Source: Armatimonadota bacterium
GTDB lineage: Bacteria > Armatimonadota > UBA10988
Reading direction: 5' to 3'
Assembly: GCA_016235455.1 (NCBI GenBank)
Contig: JACRKZ010000002.1
Coordinates: 1 to 48,321, forward strand
Length of the DNA stretch: 48,321 nucleotides
The notes beneath the pieces were generated by a model. That model did no database searches. It saw only the letters and a program-made list of their open reading frames with translations, and had not been told where the DNA came from. Shown piece by piece: positions 24,416-32,959 of the stretch (the first letter of the stretch is position 1; each line of letters opens with the position of its first letter). The position numbers and the translations under genes are program-made.

Positions 24416-26353
24416 ATGGAATCCAACTCGATGTCGACTGTGCTGCATCGACCCGGCGACCATACCCATCGCCGGAATTGGCGCACCGTCCTGGTGGGCA
24501 AGCCGCTGCCCACCGACGCGGCGCCTCACCAGACCGTCGGCAAGTTCATCGGCCTGGCCGTGTTCGCCTCCGATGCACTGTCCTCATCGGCCTACGCCAC
24601 GCAGGAGATCCTGCACATCCTGGCCGCCGCCGGCACGTCGGCCATGGCCAATGTGCTGCCCATCTCCATGGCCATTGTGGTGCTGCTGGCCATCGTCTCG
24701 CTCTCGTATGAGCAGACCATCCATGCCTACCCCAACGGCGGCGGCTCGTACATCGTCGCGCGCGACAACCTGGGCCGGCTGCCCTCGCAGATCGCCGGCG
24801 CCTCGCTGTGGACCGACTACATCCTGACCGTGGCCGTGTCCATCTCGTCAGGTGTGGCGCAGCTCACCTATGCCTTCCCTAGCCTGCTGGAGTACCGCGC
24901 TTATATCGCCATGGGGCTGGTCGTCTTGATCACCATGGTCAACCTGCGCGGGGTCAAGGAGTCAGGTGCGGCGTTCGCTCTGCCCACGTATTTCTTTGTG
25001 GCGATGATGTTGCTGACCATCGCCACCGGGCTGTACCGGTACTTCACCGGCAGCCTGCCAACCGTGCCCAATCCGCCGGCGATCGAGCATCAGGGCCAGA
25101 TGGTGAGCGTCGGTGCTTTCCTGCTGCTGCACGCCTTCTCGAGCGGCACGGCGGCGCTCACCGGCGTGGAAGCCATCTCCGACGGCATTCAGGCGTTCAA
25201 CCAACCACGGTCCCGCAACGCCGGCATCACGCTCATCTGGATGAGCTCGATTCTGGCGGTGCTGTTCCTCAGCATCTCGTTCTTCGCCTACCACATCGGC
25301 GCGGTGCCCAGCGAGGCAGAGACCGTCATCAGCCAGATCGGACGGACCATCTGGGGTGATTCGGCCGCTTACACGACGCTGATCTGGTCGACGACCGTGA
25401 TCCTGATCATGGCCGCCAACACGTCGTTCGCCGACTTTCCGCGGCTGAGTGCCTTCCTGGCGGCCGACGGCTTCCTGCCACGCCAACTGGCCTTCCGCGG
25501 CAGCCGACTGGTCTACTCGCGCGGCATCGTTACCCTCGCGCTCCTGGCCTGCCTGCTCATCTACGCCTTCGATGCCAGCGTCAACCGGCTCATCCCGCTG
25601 TACGCCATCGGCGTGTTCCTGGGCTTCACACTGTCGCAAGCCGGCATGGCCAAGCGCTGGATCAAGGCTGGCCGACTGAAGGCCGGCGAGACCGTGCAGG
25701 AACGCGGCTCAGTGCTCGCCCACGAGCCCAAGTGGCGCAGCAAGATGCTCATCAACGGGTTCGGCTCCTGCCTGACGCTCGTTGTGATGTGCATCTTCGC
25801 CATCACCAAGTTCACGACCGGCGCCTGGGTGGTGCTGGTCATCATCCCCCTGCTCGTGCTCGTCTTCTCGGCCATCAACGCGCACTACCGCGACATCGCC
25901 CGGCGACTCTCGCTGGCCAGCTATACCGCACAGCCGCGCACCCGGCGCCACCGCGTCATCGTCGCGGTCAGCGGCGTCCACGCCGGCTCGTTGCAGGCGC
26001 TGCACTACGCGCGATCCATCACCAGCGATGTCACCGCGGTCCACGTCTCCCTCGACCCCGAGGACGCGCACCGCGTCACGCAGCTCTGGGACACATGGGG
26101 GCAGGGCGTGCGCCTGGTCATGCTGGAATCGCCCTACCGCCTGTTGCTCGACCCGCTGCTCAAGTACATCAACGAGCTGCTGGTCTACCGCCAGCCCGAC
26201 GAGACCGTGACCATCGTGGTGCCGCAGTTCGTGCCCGCCAAAACCTGGCACAACCTGCTGCATACCCAGGCCGCGCTGTTCCTGCGCATGGCCTTGATGT
26301 TCAAGCGCGGCGTGGTCGTGGTCGACGTGCCCTACCAACTCGACGACAACTGA
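24416..26353 (+). CDS. kimA: KimA-like APC-superfamily potassium importer
   Basis: 645 residues. ATG 24416 lies 3 bp after the trkA stop; the in-frame ATG 24431 is possible. About twelve hydrophobic helices occupy residues 35-500, with the APC motifs VFASDALSSSAYATQE, YPNGGGSYIVA, AFSSGTAALTGVEAISDG, AANTSFADFPRLSAFLA and LIPLYAIGVFLGFTLSQAGM. The cytosolic C-terminus (about 515-645) is universal-stress-protein-like (HRVIVAVSGVHAGSLQALHYARS, VPQFVPAKTWHNLLHTQ). This arrangement and many motifs match Bacillus KimA (formerly YdaO), a proton-coupled K+ importer. Two trkA genes in the same unit support a potassium role. Confidence 0.87.
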   Translation: MESNSMSTVLHRPGDHTHRRNWRTVLVGKPLPTDAAPHQTVGKFIGLAVFASDALSSSAYATQEILHILAAAGTSAMANVLPISMAIVVLLAIVSLSYEQTIHAYPNGGGSYIVARDNLGRLPSQIAGASLWTDYILTVAVSISSGVAQLTYAFPSLLEYRAYIAMGLVVLITMVNLRGVKESGAAFALPTYFFVAMMLLTIATGLYRYFTGSLPTVPNPPAIEHQGQMVSVGAFLLLHAFSSGTAALTGVEAISDGIQAFNQPRSRNAGITLIWMSSILAVLFLSISFFAYHIGAVPSEAETVISQIGRTIWGDSAAYTTLIWSTTVILIMAANTSFADFPRLSAFLAADGFLPRQLAFRGSRLVYSRGIVTLALLACLLIYAFDASVNRLIPLYAIGVFLGFTLSQAGMAKRWIKAGRLKAGETVQERGSVLAHEPKWRSKMLINGFGSCLTLVVMCIFAITKFTTGAWVVLVIIPLLVLVFSAINAHYRDIARRLSLASYTAQPRTRRHRVIVAVSGVHAGSLQALHYARSITSDVTAVHVSLDPEDAHRVTQLWDTWGQGVRLVMLESPYRLLLDPLLKYINELLVYRQPDETVTIVVPQFVPAKTWHNLLHTQAALFLRMALMFKRGVVVVDVPYQLDDN

Positions 26354-26367
26354 GTCACCGCAAACAG

Positions 26368-26406
26368 CGACGCTTCCCTTCTCGCGTGCCGAAGAGGGAA
26401 GCGTCG
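26368..26406. terminator. Hairpin between convergent kimA and lipoyl-protein genes
   Basis: CGACGCTTCCCT (26368-26379) pairs perfectly with AGGGAAGCGTCG (26395-26406) around a 15-base loop. There is no T-run on the plus side; on the minus side CTGTTTG follows. It lies 15 bp after the kimA stop and may serve both strands. Confidence 0.65.
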
Positions 26407-26464
26407 GTACGCCAGAGCCCCCTTGCCCAGGGGCGGCATCACCGTTTGGGCGCGCCTGATCCGG

Positions 26465-26950
26465 TCACTTCGTCGCACGCCGCACGTCGTCCTCGCTGAC
26501 AATGCCGCCGGCTTCGGCAGGCTGCACGTCGGCCAGTTCGATGCCCAGTTCGCGCGCCAGCCGGCGCGCGGCGGGCGTGGCGCGGACGCGGCCGCCAGCG
26601 GCGGCTGACGGCGTCGAGGCCGAGGCGCTGACGTCGATGGTCACCTCGAGCTTGGCGCGGTGCTCGGCCAGGAGGCGTTCGTTGTCCGCGGTGGGGTCGA
26701 CCAGCGCCTCGTCGGCCGCGCCGATCTGCGCCAGGACGAAGCCCACGGGGACCAGGCTGCCGGCGCTGGCCAGCAGCCGGCGTACGGTGCCGCCAACGGG
26801 GCTCTCGTACTCGAAGGTCACCTTGTCAGTGATCAACTCGACGAACTTGGCCCCCGGCTCAATGACGTCGCCCACGGCCACCAGCCAGGCTCCGACGGTG
26901 GCCTCCTCCATGTTGGCGTCCACCTTCTCCAGCGCCACGTTGTGCACCAT
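26465..26950 (-). CDS. Stand-alone lipoyl domain plus peripheral subunit-binding domain protein
   Basis: 161 residues, ATG directly after the bshA stop. Residues 1-80 form a lipoyl/biotinyl domain with the modifiable Lys43 in ELITDKVTFEYES (E2 proteins usually have DKA). After an Ala/Ser linker, residues 121-157 form an E3/E1-binding domain (RATPAARRLARELGIELADV...VSEDDV). The acyltransferase domain that follows in 2-oxoacid dehydrogenase E2 proteins is absent, and the 110 bp downstream hold no remnant. It may be a truncated E2 or a dedicated lipoyl carrier. The context with bshA gives no clear pathway. Confidence 0.8.
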   Translation of the reverse strand: MVHNVALEKVDANMEEATVGAWLVAVGDVIEPGAKFVELITDKVTFEYESPVGGTVRRLLASAGSLVPVGFVLAQIGAADEALVDPTADNERLLAEHRAKLEVTIDVSASASTPSAAAGGRVRATPAARRLARELGIELADVQPAEAGGIVSEDDVRRATK

Positions 26951-28084
26951 CTAGCTGCTCTCCCGGCCCAGCGCACGAGCGTAGAACGCCTCATAGCGCG
27001 GCACGACCACTTTGGTATCGAACCACTCCACCGCCCGTCGGCGACCGGCCTCGGCCATGGCGCGACGACGGTCGGTGTCCTGCAGCAGGGCGATCTGCGC
27101 CTCCGCCAAGGCTTCGACGTCGCCCGGCGTGGTGAGGGTCCCCGTTTCGCCGTGGGCCACAAGCTCGGGCAGGCCGCCCACCCGCGGCGCCACCACGGCC
27201 ACGCCGCAGCTCATCGCCTCCAGCGTGGACATGCCGAAGCTCTCCTGCTCCGAGGCCATGACGAACAGGTCGGCGCAGCCCAGATAGGGCGCCACGTCGT
27301 CCTGCCGGCCCAGGAAGGTCACCTTGCAGCCGATGCCCAGCTCACTCGCCAGACGCGTGGCCTCATCCTTCTCCGGACCGTCACCGACGATGACCAGCCG
27401 CGCGTCGGTCGCCGCCGTGACCGCCTGGTGCGCGCGGACGATGTCGAAGACGCGCTTGATCGGCCGCAGGTTGCTCACGTGCATGACCATCAGTTCGCGG
27501 TCGCCGCAGGTGATCATGTCACGCAGTTGCGGGCACTTGCAGGGCCGAAAATGGTCTGTGTCGACGAAGTTGTGGATCACTTCCACCGGTCGCTTCAGGC
27601 CCAGGTCGGCCTCGCTGGCCTCGGCCAGATTCTGCGAGACGGCGGACACGGCGTCGGACTCGTTGATCGAGAAGCGCACGATGTGACGGTACGACGGGTC
27701 GAGGCCGACCAGTCGGGTGTCGGTGCCGTGCAGCGTCGTGGCCACCTTCACATCGCACTCGCAGCTCATGCGCGCCAGGTAGGCAGCGGTGGAATGTGGG
27801 ATGGCGTAGTGGGCGTGGATGACGTCCAGCCCGTACCGCTCCGTGACCTCAGCCAGCCGCGTGGCCAGCGCCAGCACATACGGAGTGGACTGGAACACCG
27901 GATAGGGCATCGGCGTGACCTGGTGGAACCAGACGCGTTCGCCGAGCTCATCGACCCTGAACGGCACGTCGTTGGTGACGAAGTGCACCTCGTGGCCGTT
28001 GCGCGCGAGCGCCTTGCCGAGTTCGGCGGCGACCACGCCGCTGCCACCCACGCCAGGGAAACAGGTGATGCCTATGCGTAGCAC
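26951..28084 (-). CDS. bshA: N-acetyl-alpha-D-glucosaminyl L-malate synthase (bacillithiol)
   Basis: GTG start at 28084, after AGGATGGG, gives 377 residues, the usual BshA length; a longer in-frame reading upstream has no family similarity. GT4 glycosyltransferase features include ITCFPGVGGSGVVAAELGKAL, GHEVHFVTNDVPFR, DVIHAHYAIPHSTAAYLA, HVSNLRPIKR, VIVGDGPE and EQESFGMSTLEAMSCG with the EX7E pair. It transfers GlcNAc from UDP-GlcNAc to L-malate, the first step of bacillithiol synthesis. The bshB and bshC genes are not in the window, so a bacillithiol-type thiol is predicted but incomplete here. A -10 element TATACT (28129-28134, minus) lies upstream. Confidence 0.92.
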   Translation of the reverse strand: MLRIGITCFPGVGGSGVVAAELGKALARNGHEVHFVTNDVPFRVDELGERVWFHQVTPMPYPVFQSTPYVLALATRLAEVTERYGLDVIHAHYAIPHSTAAYLARMSCECDVKVATTLHGTDTRLVGLDPSYRHIVRFSINESDAVSAVSQNLAEASEADLGLKRPVEVIHNFVDTDHFRPCKCPQLRDMITCGDRELMVMHVSNLRPIKRVFDIVRAHQAVTAATDARLVIVGDGPEKDEATRLASELGIGCKVTFLGRQDDVAPYLGCADLFVMASEQESFGMSTLEAMSCGVAVVAPRVGGLPELVAHGETGTLTTPGDVEALAEAQIALLQDTDRRRAMAEAGRRRAVEWFDTKVVVPRYEAFYARALGRESS

Positions 28085-28128
28085 GATTCGCCCATCCTGC
28101 CAGCCAGCCGAGCCGCCGGCCGGGTCTG

Positions 28129-28162
28129 AGTATAGCCCGGTGGCCGCCGACTGTGCTACAAC
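28129..28162. promoter_or_regulatory. Divergent -10 elements between bshA and the riboflavin operon
   Basis: Minus strand: TATACT at 28129-28134, placing the bshA start near 28122. Plus strand: TGC-TACAAC (28154-28162), an extended -10 element with no clear -35, placing the transcript start at or next to the ATG at 28169. The two elements are about 20 bp apart and probably compete for polymerase. Confidence 0.5.
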
Positions 28163-28168
28163 ATTGGC

Positions 28169-28552
28169 ATGTTGACCGAACACGCCCAACTCGTTACCTG
28201 GTGCCTGGGCTTGTTGGCCACGGCCACGCTCACCGGACTGGGCATCATGCTGCGCCAGTGGCAAGCCGGCCGCCTGGTCATTGACCGGCGCCAACTGCGC
28301 GTGCGCCTCACCGGCGGGCTGGTGCTGCTGGCCATCTGGGTGCTTCTGGGCGCTCTGCTGGTGGGCATTGATCCGCTCAGCCAGCGACGGCCCTGGGTCG
28401 GCTGCTTCGGTGCCGTGCTGCTGCTGTGCGTGCTGCTGCTCATGCTGGCCATGCTCGACATGCGCCTGCTGGTGCTCAACCGCTTGCGGGCCGAGTCGCG
28501 CCTGGCCTCCGAGACCGCCAAGCTCTGGAAGCAGGGCCGCGATGGCTCCTAG
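28169..28552 (+). CDS. Small three-helix membrane protein at the head of the riboflavin operon
   Basis: 127 residues, ATG 28169 with no Shine-Dalgarno sequence but an extended -10 element just upstream, so a leaderless mRNA is possible. Hydrophobic helices lie near residues 7-25, 48-67 and 78-98. A basic amphipathic stretch (RQWQAGRLVIDRRQLRVRL) comes between the first two, and the cytosolic tail is charged (RLRAESRLASETAKLWKQG). I do not recognise the family. It overlaps ribD by 11 bp. A role in flavin transport is conceivable from context only. Confidence 0.65.
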   Translation: MLTEHAQLVTWCLGLLATATLTGLGIMLRQWQAGRLVIDRRQLRVRLTGGLVLLAIWVLLGALLVGIDPLSQRRPWVGCFGAVLLLCVLLLMLAMLDMRLLVLNRLRAESRLASETAKLWKQGRDGS

Positions 28553-29627
28553 CGAAGCCATGGCGCGCGCGCTGGCGCTGGCCGAACTCGCGCACGGCCG
28601 CACATCGCCCAACCCCGTGGTCGGTTCGGTCATCGTGGCCGACGGCAAGGTGGTCGGCGAGGGCTACCACCACGGGCCGGGCCAGCCCCATGCCGAGCGC
28701 GAAGCCCTGGCCGCGGCGGGTGACAAGGCACGTGGCGCCACGCTCTATTGCACGCTCGAGCCCTGCTGCCACCATGGGCGCACACCGCCGTGCACCGACG
28801 GCATCATCGCCGCCGGGGTGACGCGTGTGGTGTTCGGTGTGCTCGACGCAGACCCCAAGGTCGCCGGCCGCGGCGCCGCGCAACTGCGGGCCGCAGGCAT
28901 CGACGTGGAGCACGGCCTGTTGGCCCCCGAGATCGGGCGTCAGTTGGGCGCCTATCTGCATCACCGCCGCACGGGCCGGCCGCTGGTCACCGCCAAGTGG
29001 GCCATGACCCTCGACGGCAAGCTGGCCACCGCCACCGGCGACAGCCGCTGGGTCAGCGGGCCGACGGCACGGCACATGGTCCACGAGTTGCGTGACCATG
29101 TCGATGCCGTGCTGGTTGGCTCGGGCACGGTGCTGGCGGACGATCCCAGCCTGACGGTACGGCTTGACCATCCCAGCCGCCCGACCCGCAACCCGCTACG
29201 CGTAGTGGTGGACACCCACGGGCGCGTGCCGGCCACGGCGCGGCTGTTTGGCGATGGCGAAGCGCCCACGCTGCTGGTCGTCGGAGCCTCCTGCCCGGTG
29301 ACCGAGCGCGGTCAGGCCGAGGTGCTGCGGTTGCCCGAGCGCGACGGCCATGTCGACCTCACGGCGCTGCTGACGGCGCTGGGCGAGCGCGGCATCGTGG
29401 AGTTGCTGTGTGAGGCCGGCGGCGGCCTGACCGGCGCGCTGCTGCGAGCCGGCCTGATCGATCGCGTCATGGCGATCATCGCGCCCAAGCTGGTGGGTGG
29501 CGACGGCCCGACGCCGTGGGACGGTGCCGGCCGGGAACCGATGTCGGCGGCGCTGCGCTTGATTGAAGTGGAGATGACGCCCGCCGGGGACGACTACGTG
29601 CTCCGCGGCCGGCTAGAGAGGGCCTGA
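28542..29627 (+). CDS. ribD: Bifunctional riboflavin deaminase/reductase
   Basis: 361 residues, ATG 28542 overlapping the previous gene; ATG 28560 is a possible shorter start. The deaminase domain (1-145) has HAE (50-52) and PCCHHGRTPPC with zinc ligands H50, C75 and C84. The reductase domain (about 147-361) has PLVTAKWAMTLDGKLATATGDSRW, DAVLVGSGTVLADDPSLTVR and ELLCEAGGGLTGALL. It converts the first pyrimidine intermediate to 5-amino-6-ribitylaminouracil phosphate. It is the first enzyme gene of a ribD-ribE-ribBA-ribH unit with overlapping starts. No FMN riboswitch is seen; the upstream spacer to bshA is only 84 bp. Confidence 0.95.
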   Translation: MAPSEAMARALALAELAHGRTSPNPVVGSVIVADGKVVGEGYHHGPGQPHAEREALAAAGDKARGATLYCTLEPCCHHGRTPPCTDGIIAAGVTRVVFGVLDADPKVAGRGAAQLRAAGIDVEHGLLAPEIGRQLGAYLHHRRTGRPLVTAKWAMTLDGKLATATGDSRWVSGPTARHMVHELRDHVDAVLVGSGTVLADDPSLTVRLDHPSRPTRNPLRVVVDTHGRVPATARLFGDGEAPTLLVVGASCPVTERGQAEVLRLPERDGHVDLTALLTALGERGIVELLCEAGGGLTGALLRAGLIDRVMAIIAPKLVGGDGPTPWDGAGREPMSAALRLIEVEMTPAGDDYVLRGRLERA

Positions 29628-30307
29628 TGTTCACTGGTATCGTCGAGGAGATCGGCACGCTCGAACGCGTCGAGCAGCGCGGCAATCTGTCGCGGCTGTG
29701 GTTCCGCGGAGCAACCGTCCTCTCGGACGCGCGGCTCGGCGACAGCATCGCGCACAACGGCGTCTGCCTGACCATCGCCGAACTCAAGCCGCCGCTGTAC
29801 GGTTGCGATGTCATGGCCGAGACGCTGCGCGTGACCACGTTGGGCGCCTTGCGCGCGGGAAGCCGCGTCAATCTGGAGCGCGCCATGGCGGCCGGCGGGC
29901 GCTTTGGCGGGCACATCGTGCAGGGCCATGTGGACGGCGTCGGCACCATTGAGCGCATCGACAGGCTCGATCAGTGGATCGTCTATCGTCTCAGCGCGCC
30001 CGACACGGTGCAGCCGTATGTGGTGCGCAAGGGGTCGGTCACCATCGACGGCATCAGCCTGACCGTGGTGGATGCGGATGCCGAGGGCTTTACGGTAAGC
30101 CTGATTCCTCATACCCTTGGAGTTACGACGCTCGGCGAACGCAAGGTAGGCGACCGCGTCAACCTGGAGGCCGATGTGCTGGCCAGATACGTCGTGGCCA
30201 CGCTGGCCCGGCTGTCGGGCCGGAGCGCCGACGAGAGTGCCGCCACCAGTCCACAGGCCGGCTCCGGCATGACCTGGACCTGGCTGGCCGAGCACGGTTT
30301 TGGGTAG
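29627..30307 (+). CDS. ribE: Riboflavin synthase, alpha chain
   Basis: 226 residues, start overlapping the ribD stop (TGATG). Begins with the family signature MFTGIVEEIGTL and contains two lumazine-binding repeats. The first includes GDSIAHNGVCLTI and GGHIVQGHVDGVGT; the second includes KGSVTIDGISLTVVD and LIPHTLGVTTLGE. It dismutates two 6,7-dimethyl-8-ribityllumazine molecules to riboflavin and the pyrimidine precursor. The C-terminal tail (about 195-226) is longer and low in conserved residues. Confidence 0.95.
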   Translation: MFTGIVEEIGTLERVEQRGNLSRLWFRGATVLSDARLGDSIAHNGVCLTIAELKPPLYGCDVMAETLRVTTLGALRAGSRVNLERAMAAGGRFGGHIVQGHVDGVGTIERIDRLDQWIVYRLSAPDTVQPYVVRKGSVTIDGISLTVVDADAEGFTVSLIPHTLGVTTLGERKVGDRVNLEADVLARYVVATLARLSGRSADESAATSPQAGSGMTWTWLAEHGFG

Positions 30308-30313
30308 GCCATT

Positions 30314-31558
30314 GTGACGCCAGAGCAGCCGATTCGATTGGACAAGGTGGTCGACGCCATCGCCGCGGTGCGCGCCGGGCAGATGGTCGTCGTCGTCGAC
30401 GACGAGGACCGCGAGAACGAGGGCGACCTCGTCGCCGCCGCCGAACTCGTCACGCCGCAGACCATCAACTTCATGGAGACCCATGGTCGGGGCCTGCTGT
30501 GCGCGCCGGTCACCCGCGAGCGCATCGCCGAGTTGAACATCCCCATCATCACCCACGGCAAGCGCGAGCAGTTCGCCTGCACGTACGCGCTGCCGGTGGA
30601 CGCCGCCGAGGACGTGACCACGGGCATCTCGGCCACCGACCGCTCGGTGACCATCCGCCGGCTGGCCGACCCCGCGGCCGGTGCCGACGCTTTCGTCCAT
30701 GGTGGCCATGTGCAGCCCATCGTCGGCGTGCCCGGGGGTGTGTTGCGCCGGTCGGGCCACACCGAGGCCACGCTCGACCTGGCCCGGCTGGCGGGCCTGC
30801 GACCCGCCGCGGTACTGTGCGAGGTCAAGCGCGACGACGGCGAGATGATGCGTCTGCCCGAACTCCGCGAGTTCGCCGACCGCCACGGGCTGCTGCTCAT
30901 CTCCATCGCCGACCTCATCGAGCATCGCCGGCGCAATGAGCTGCTGGTGCGCCGCGTGACCACGGTGCACATGCCCACCGAGGCCGGTGAGTTCGACTGC
31001 GTGGCCTACGAGAGCGTCATCGACGGCAGCCCGTTCGTGGCCCTGGTTAAGGGTGAGATCGACCCCAACGTGCCAGTCCTGGTGCGCATGCACTCGGAGT
31101 GCCTGACCGGCGATGCGCTGCTGTCGCGCCGCTGCGACTGCGGCAAGCAGTTGCGCGCGGCGCTCGACCGCATCGAGCAGGAGGGCCACGGCGTGCTGGT
31201 CTATGTGCGTCAGGAGGGCCGCGGCATCGGCTTGATCAACAAGCTGCGGGCTTACGCGCTGCAGGACGGCGGCCTGGACACGGTGGAGGCCAACCTGCAC
31301 CTGGGCTTCCCGGCCGACCTGCGCGAGTACGGGCTCGGCGCTCAGGTACTGCTCGATCTGGGCGTGCAGAAGATGCGCCTGATGACCAACAACCAGCGCA
31401 AGATCGTCGGTCTGCAAGGCTATGGACTGGAAGTGGTGGAGCGCGTGCCCCTGGTCACCGAAGTGACCGAGGACAACCAGCGCTACCTGGATACCAAGCG
31501 CCGCAAGCTGGGCCATTTCCTGCCCCACTTGGACGATGAGGAGCAAGTCGATGGGTAA
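30314..31558 (+). CDS. ribBA: 3,4-dihydroxy-2-butanone 4-phosphate synthase / GTP cyclohydrolase II
   Basis: 414 residues, GTG start at 30314 seven bases after ribE. N-terminal RibB domain (1-200): [30 protein letters not shown] and [21 protein letters not shown]. The usual RPGHVFPL reads HGGHVQPI here. C-terminal RibA domain (about 205-405): [11 protein letters not shown], the zinc cysteines in [45 protein letters not shown] and LMTNNQRKI. It supplies both branches feeding RibH. Its last 8 bp overlap ribH. Confidence 0.95.
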   Translation: MTPEQPIRLDKVVDAIAAVRAGQMVVVVDDEDRENEGDLVAAAELVTPQTINFMETHGRGLLCAPVTRERIAELNIPIITHGKREQFACTYALPVDAAEDVTTGISATDRSVTIRRLADPAAGADAFVHGGHVQPIVGVPGGVLRRSGHTEATLDLARLAGLRPAAVLCEVKRDDGEMMRLPELREFADRHGLLLISIADLIEHRRRNELLVRRVTTVHMPTEAGEFDCVAYESVIDGSPFVALVKGEIDPNVPVLVRMHSECLTGDALLSRRCDCGKQLRAALDRIEQEGHGVLVYVRQEGRGIGLINKLRAYALQDGGLDTVEANLHLGFPADLREYGLGAQVLLDLGVQKMRLMTNNQRKIVGLQGYGLEVVERVPLVTEVTEDNQRYLDTKRRKLGHFLPHLDDEEQVDG

Positions 31559-32024
31559 GACGTTCGAGGGCTCGCTGCTGGGCCACGGCCTCAAAGTGGC
31601 CGTGGTGGTGGCACGCTTCAATGAGCTGATCACCAGCAAACTGCTGGGCGGCTGCCGCGACGGCCTGGAGCGCCACGGTGTCAGCGCCGACGACATCGAC
31701 GTGGCCTGGGTGCCCGGCTCGTGGGAGATCGCGCTGGTGGCCGACAAGTTGGCCTGCTCGGGCCGCTACGACGCGGTGATCTGCCTGGGCGCGGTCATCC
31801 GCGGCGGCACCCCACACTTCGACTATGTTGCCGGCGAGACCAGCAAGGGCGTCGCGCAGGCCGGCCTCAAGTCGGGCAAGCCGGTCGTCTTCGGTGTGTT
31901 GACCACCAACACCATCGACGAGGCCATCGAGCGCGCCGGCACCAAGATGGGCAACAAGGGCTTCGACGCCGCCGTGGGCGCCATCGAAATGGCCAACCTG
32001 TTGCGCACCATCGACCAAGGCTAG
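31551..32024 (+). CDS. ribH: 6,7-dimethyl-8-ribityllumazine synthase
   Basis: 157 residues, ATG 31551 seven bases after GAGGAG (31538-31543). Conserved blocks are [46 protein letters not shown] (with the general-acid His), and [16 protein letters not shown]. It joins dihydroxybutanone phosphate and aminoribitylaminouracil, usually as an icosahedral or pentameric shell. It completes the riboflavin genes; the broken htrA begins 28 bp later and may be co-transcribed. Confidence 0.96.
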   Translation: MGKTFEGSLLGHGLKVAVVVARFNELITSKLLGGCRDGLERHGVSADDIDVAWVPGSWEIALVADKLACSGRYDAVICLGAVIRGGTPHFDYVAGETSKGVAQAGLKSGKPVVFGVLTTNTIDEAIERAGTKMGNKGFDAAVGAIEMANLLRTIDQG

Positions 32025-32052
32025 CCGCCGCTATCGGCGACAGGGGATTGTC

Positions 32053-32959
32053 ATGGGCGCCACACCCCGCGTACGCTACGGCCTCGTCATCGTGCTCGCC
32101 ACCGCCTTCGGCTTCGCCGCGGGCGTGGTAGGCTTCGCCGCCGCCATGGTCTATGGCCCACGGCTGGGCCTGCGGACGGCAGCGGCACCCCCGGCCGCGG
32201 CGGCCACGCCCACCGCCGATGCCCACGGCGCGCGCATTGCCACGGCGGTGAAGCGCATCGAACCGGCAGTGGTCACCATCGATACCTTCCAGAGCGGTGA
32301 GCGCGTCGTGCCGCCGCTGCTGCGCGACTTCCTAGGCGACACACCGGACCTGGGCGAGATGCCGCGCGGCTCCGGCTCCGGATTCATCGTCGACGCCCGC
32401 GAGGGCCATGTGGTCACCAACCAGCACGTCCGTGGGTCGCAGCATGGTCGCCGGCGGCCGCGAGTACCGCAACCTGGTGCAGACCGACGCGGCCATCAAC
32501 ATGGGCAACTCCGGCGGTCCCCTGTGCGACATCGAGGGTCGTGTGATCGGCGTCAATTCGGCCATCTTCTCGCTCACCGGCACCAACCTGGGCATCGGCT
32601 TCGCCATCCCCATCGACGACGCCATGGGCATCGCGCGTAACCTCATCGCCCACGGCGGGGTGCCGTGGCTGGGTGTGTCACTGCTGGACCTGACGCCCGA
32701 GTTGGCCAAGACGCACGGTCTGAGCGCCGACCACGGCGTTCTGGTGCGTGACGCCATCGCCGGCGGGCCCGCCGCCAAGGCCGGGGTGCAGGCGCGCGAC
32801 CTGCTGGTCAGCGTGGATGGCAAGCCGGTGAAGTCCACCGCCGAGCTCAACCAGATCGTGCTGGGCACGACGATCGGCCGCGAGACGCCGCTGGTCATCC
32901 GCCGTGAAGGCAAGGAGCTCACCTTGCGTTTGACGATTGGCGCGAGGCCCATGCAATGA
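32053..32959 (+). pseudogene. HtrA/DegP-type serine protease gene with internal deletion and frameshift
   Basis: The first part (from ATG 32053) encodes a membrane anchor (VIVLATAFGFAAGVVGFAAA), a linker and the protease start [21 protein letters not shown], with the catalytic His at 32425-32427. At about 32430 the frame changes. The +1 frame from 32432 continues [23 protein letters not shown] and MGNSGGPL with the catalytic Ser, then [14 protein letters not shown], and a PDZ domain ending at 32959. Compared with the family, the roughly 70 residues between the His and this point, including the catalytic Asp (DLAVLK region), are missing. So it has both a deletion and a frame change at one point. 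A real pseudogene or an assembly deletion would look the same. Confidence 0.82.
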
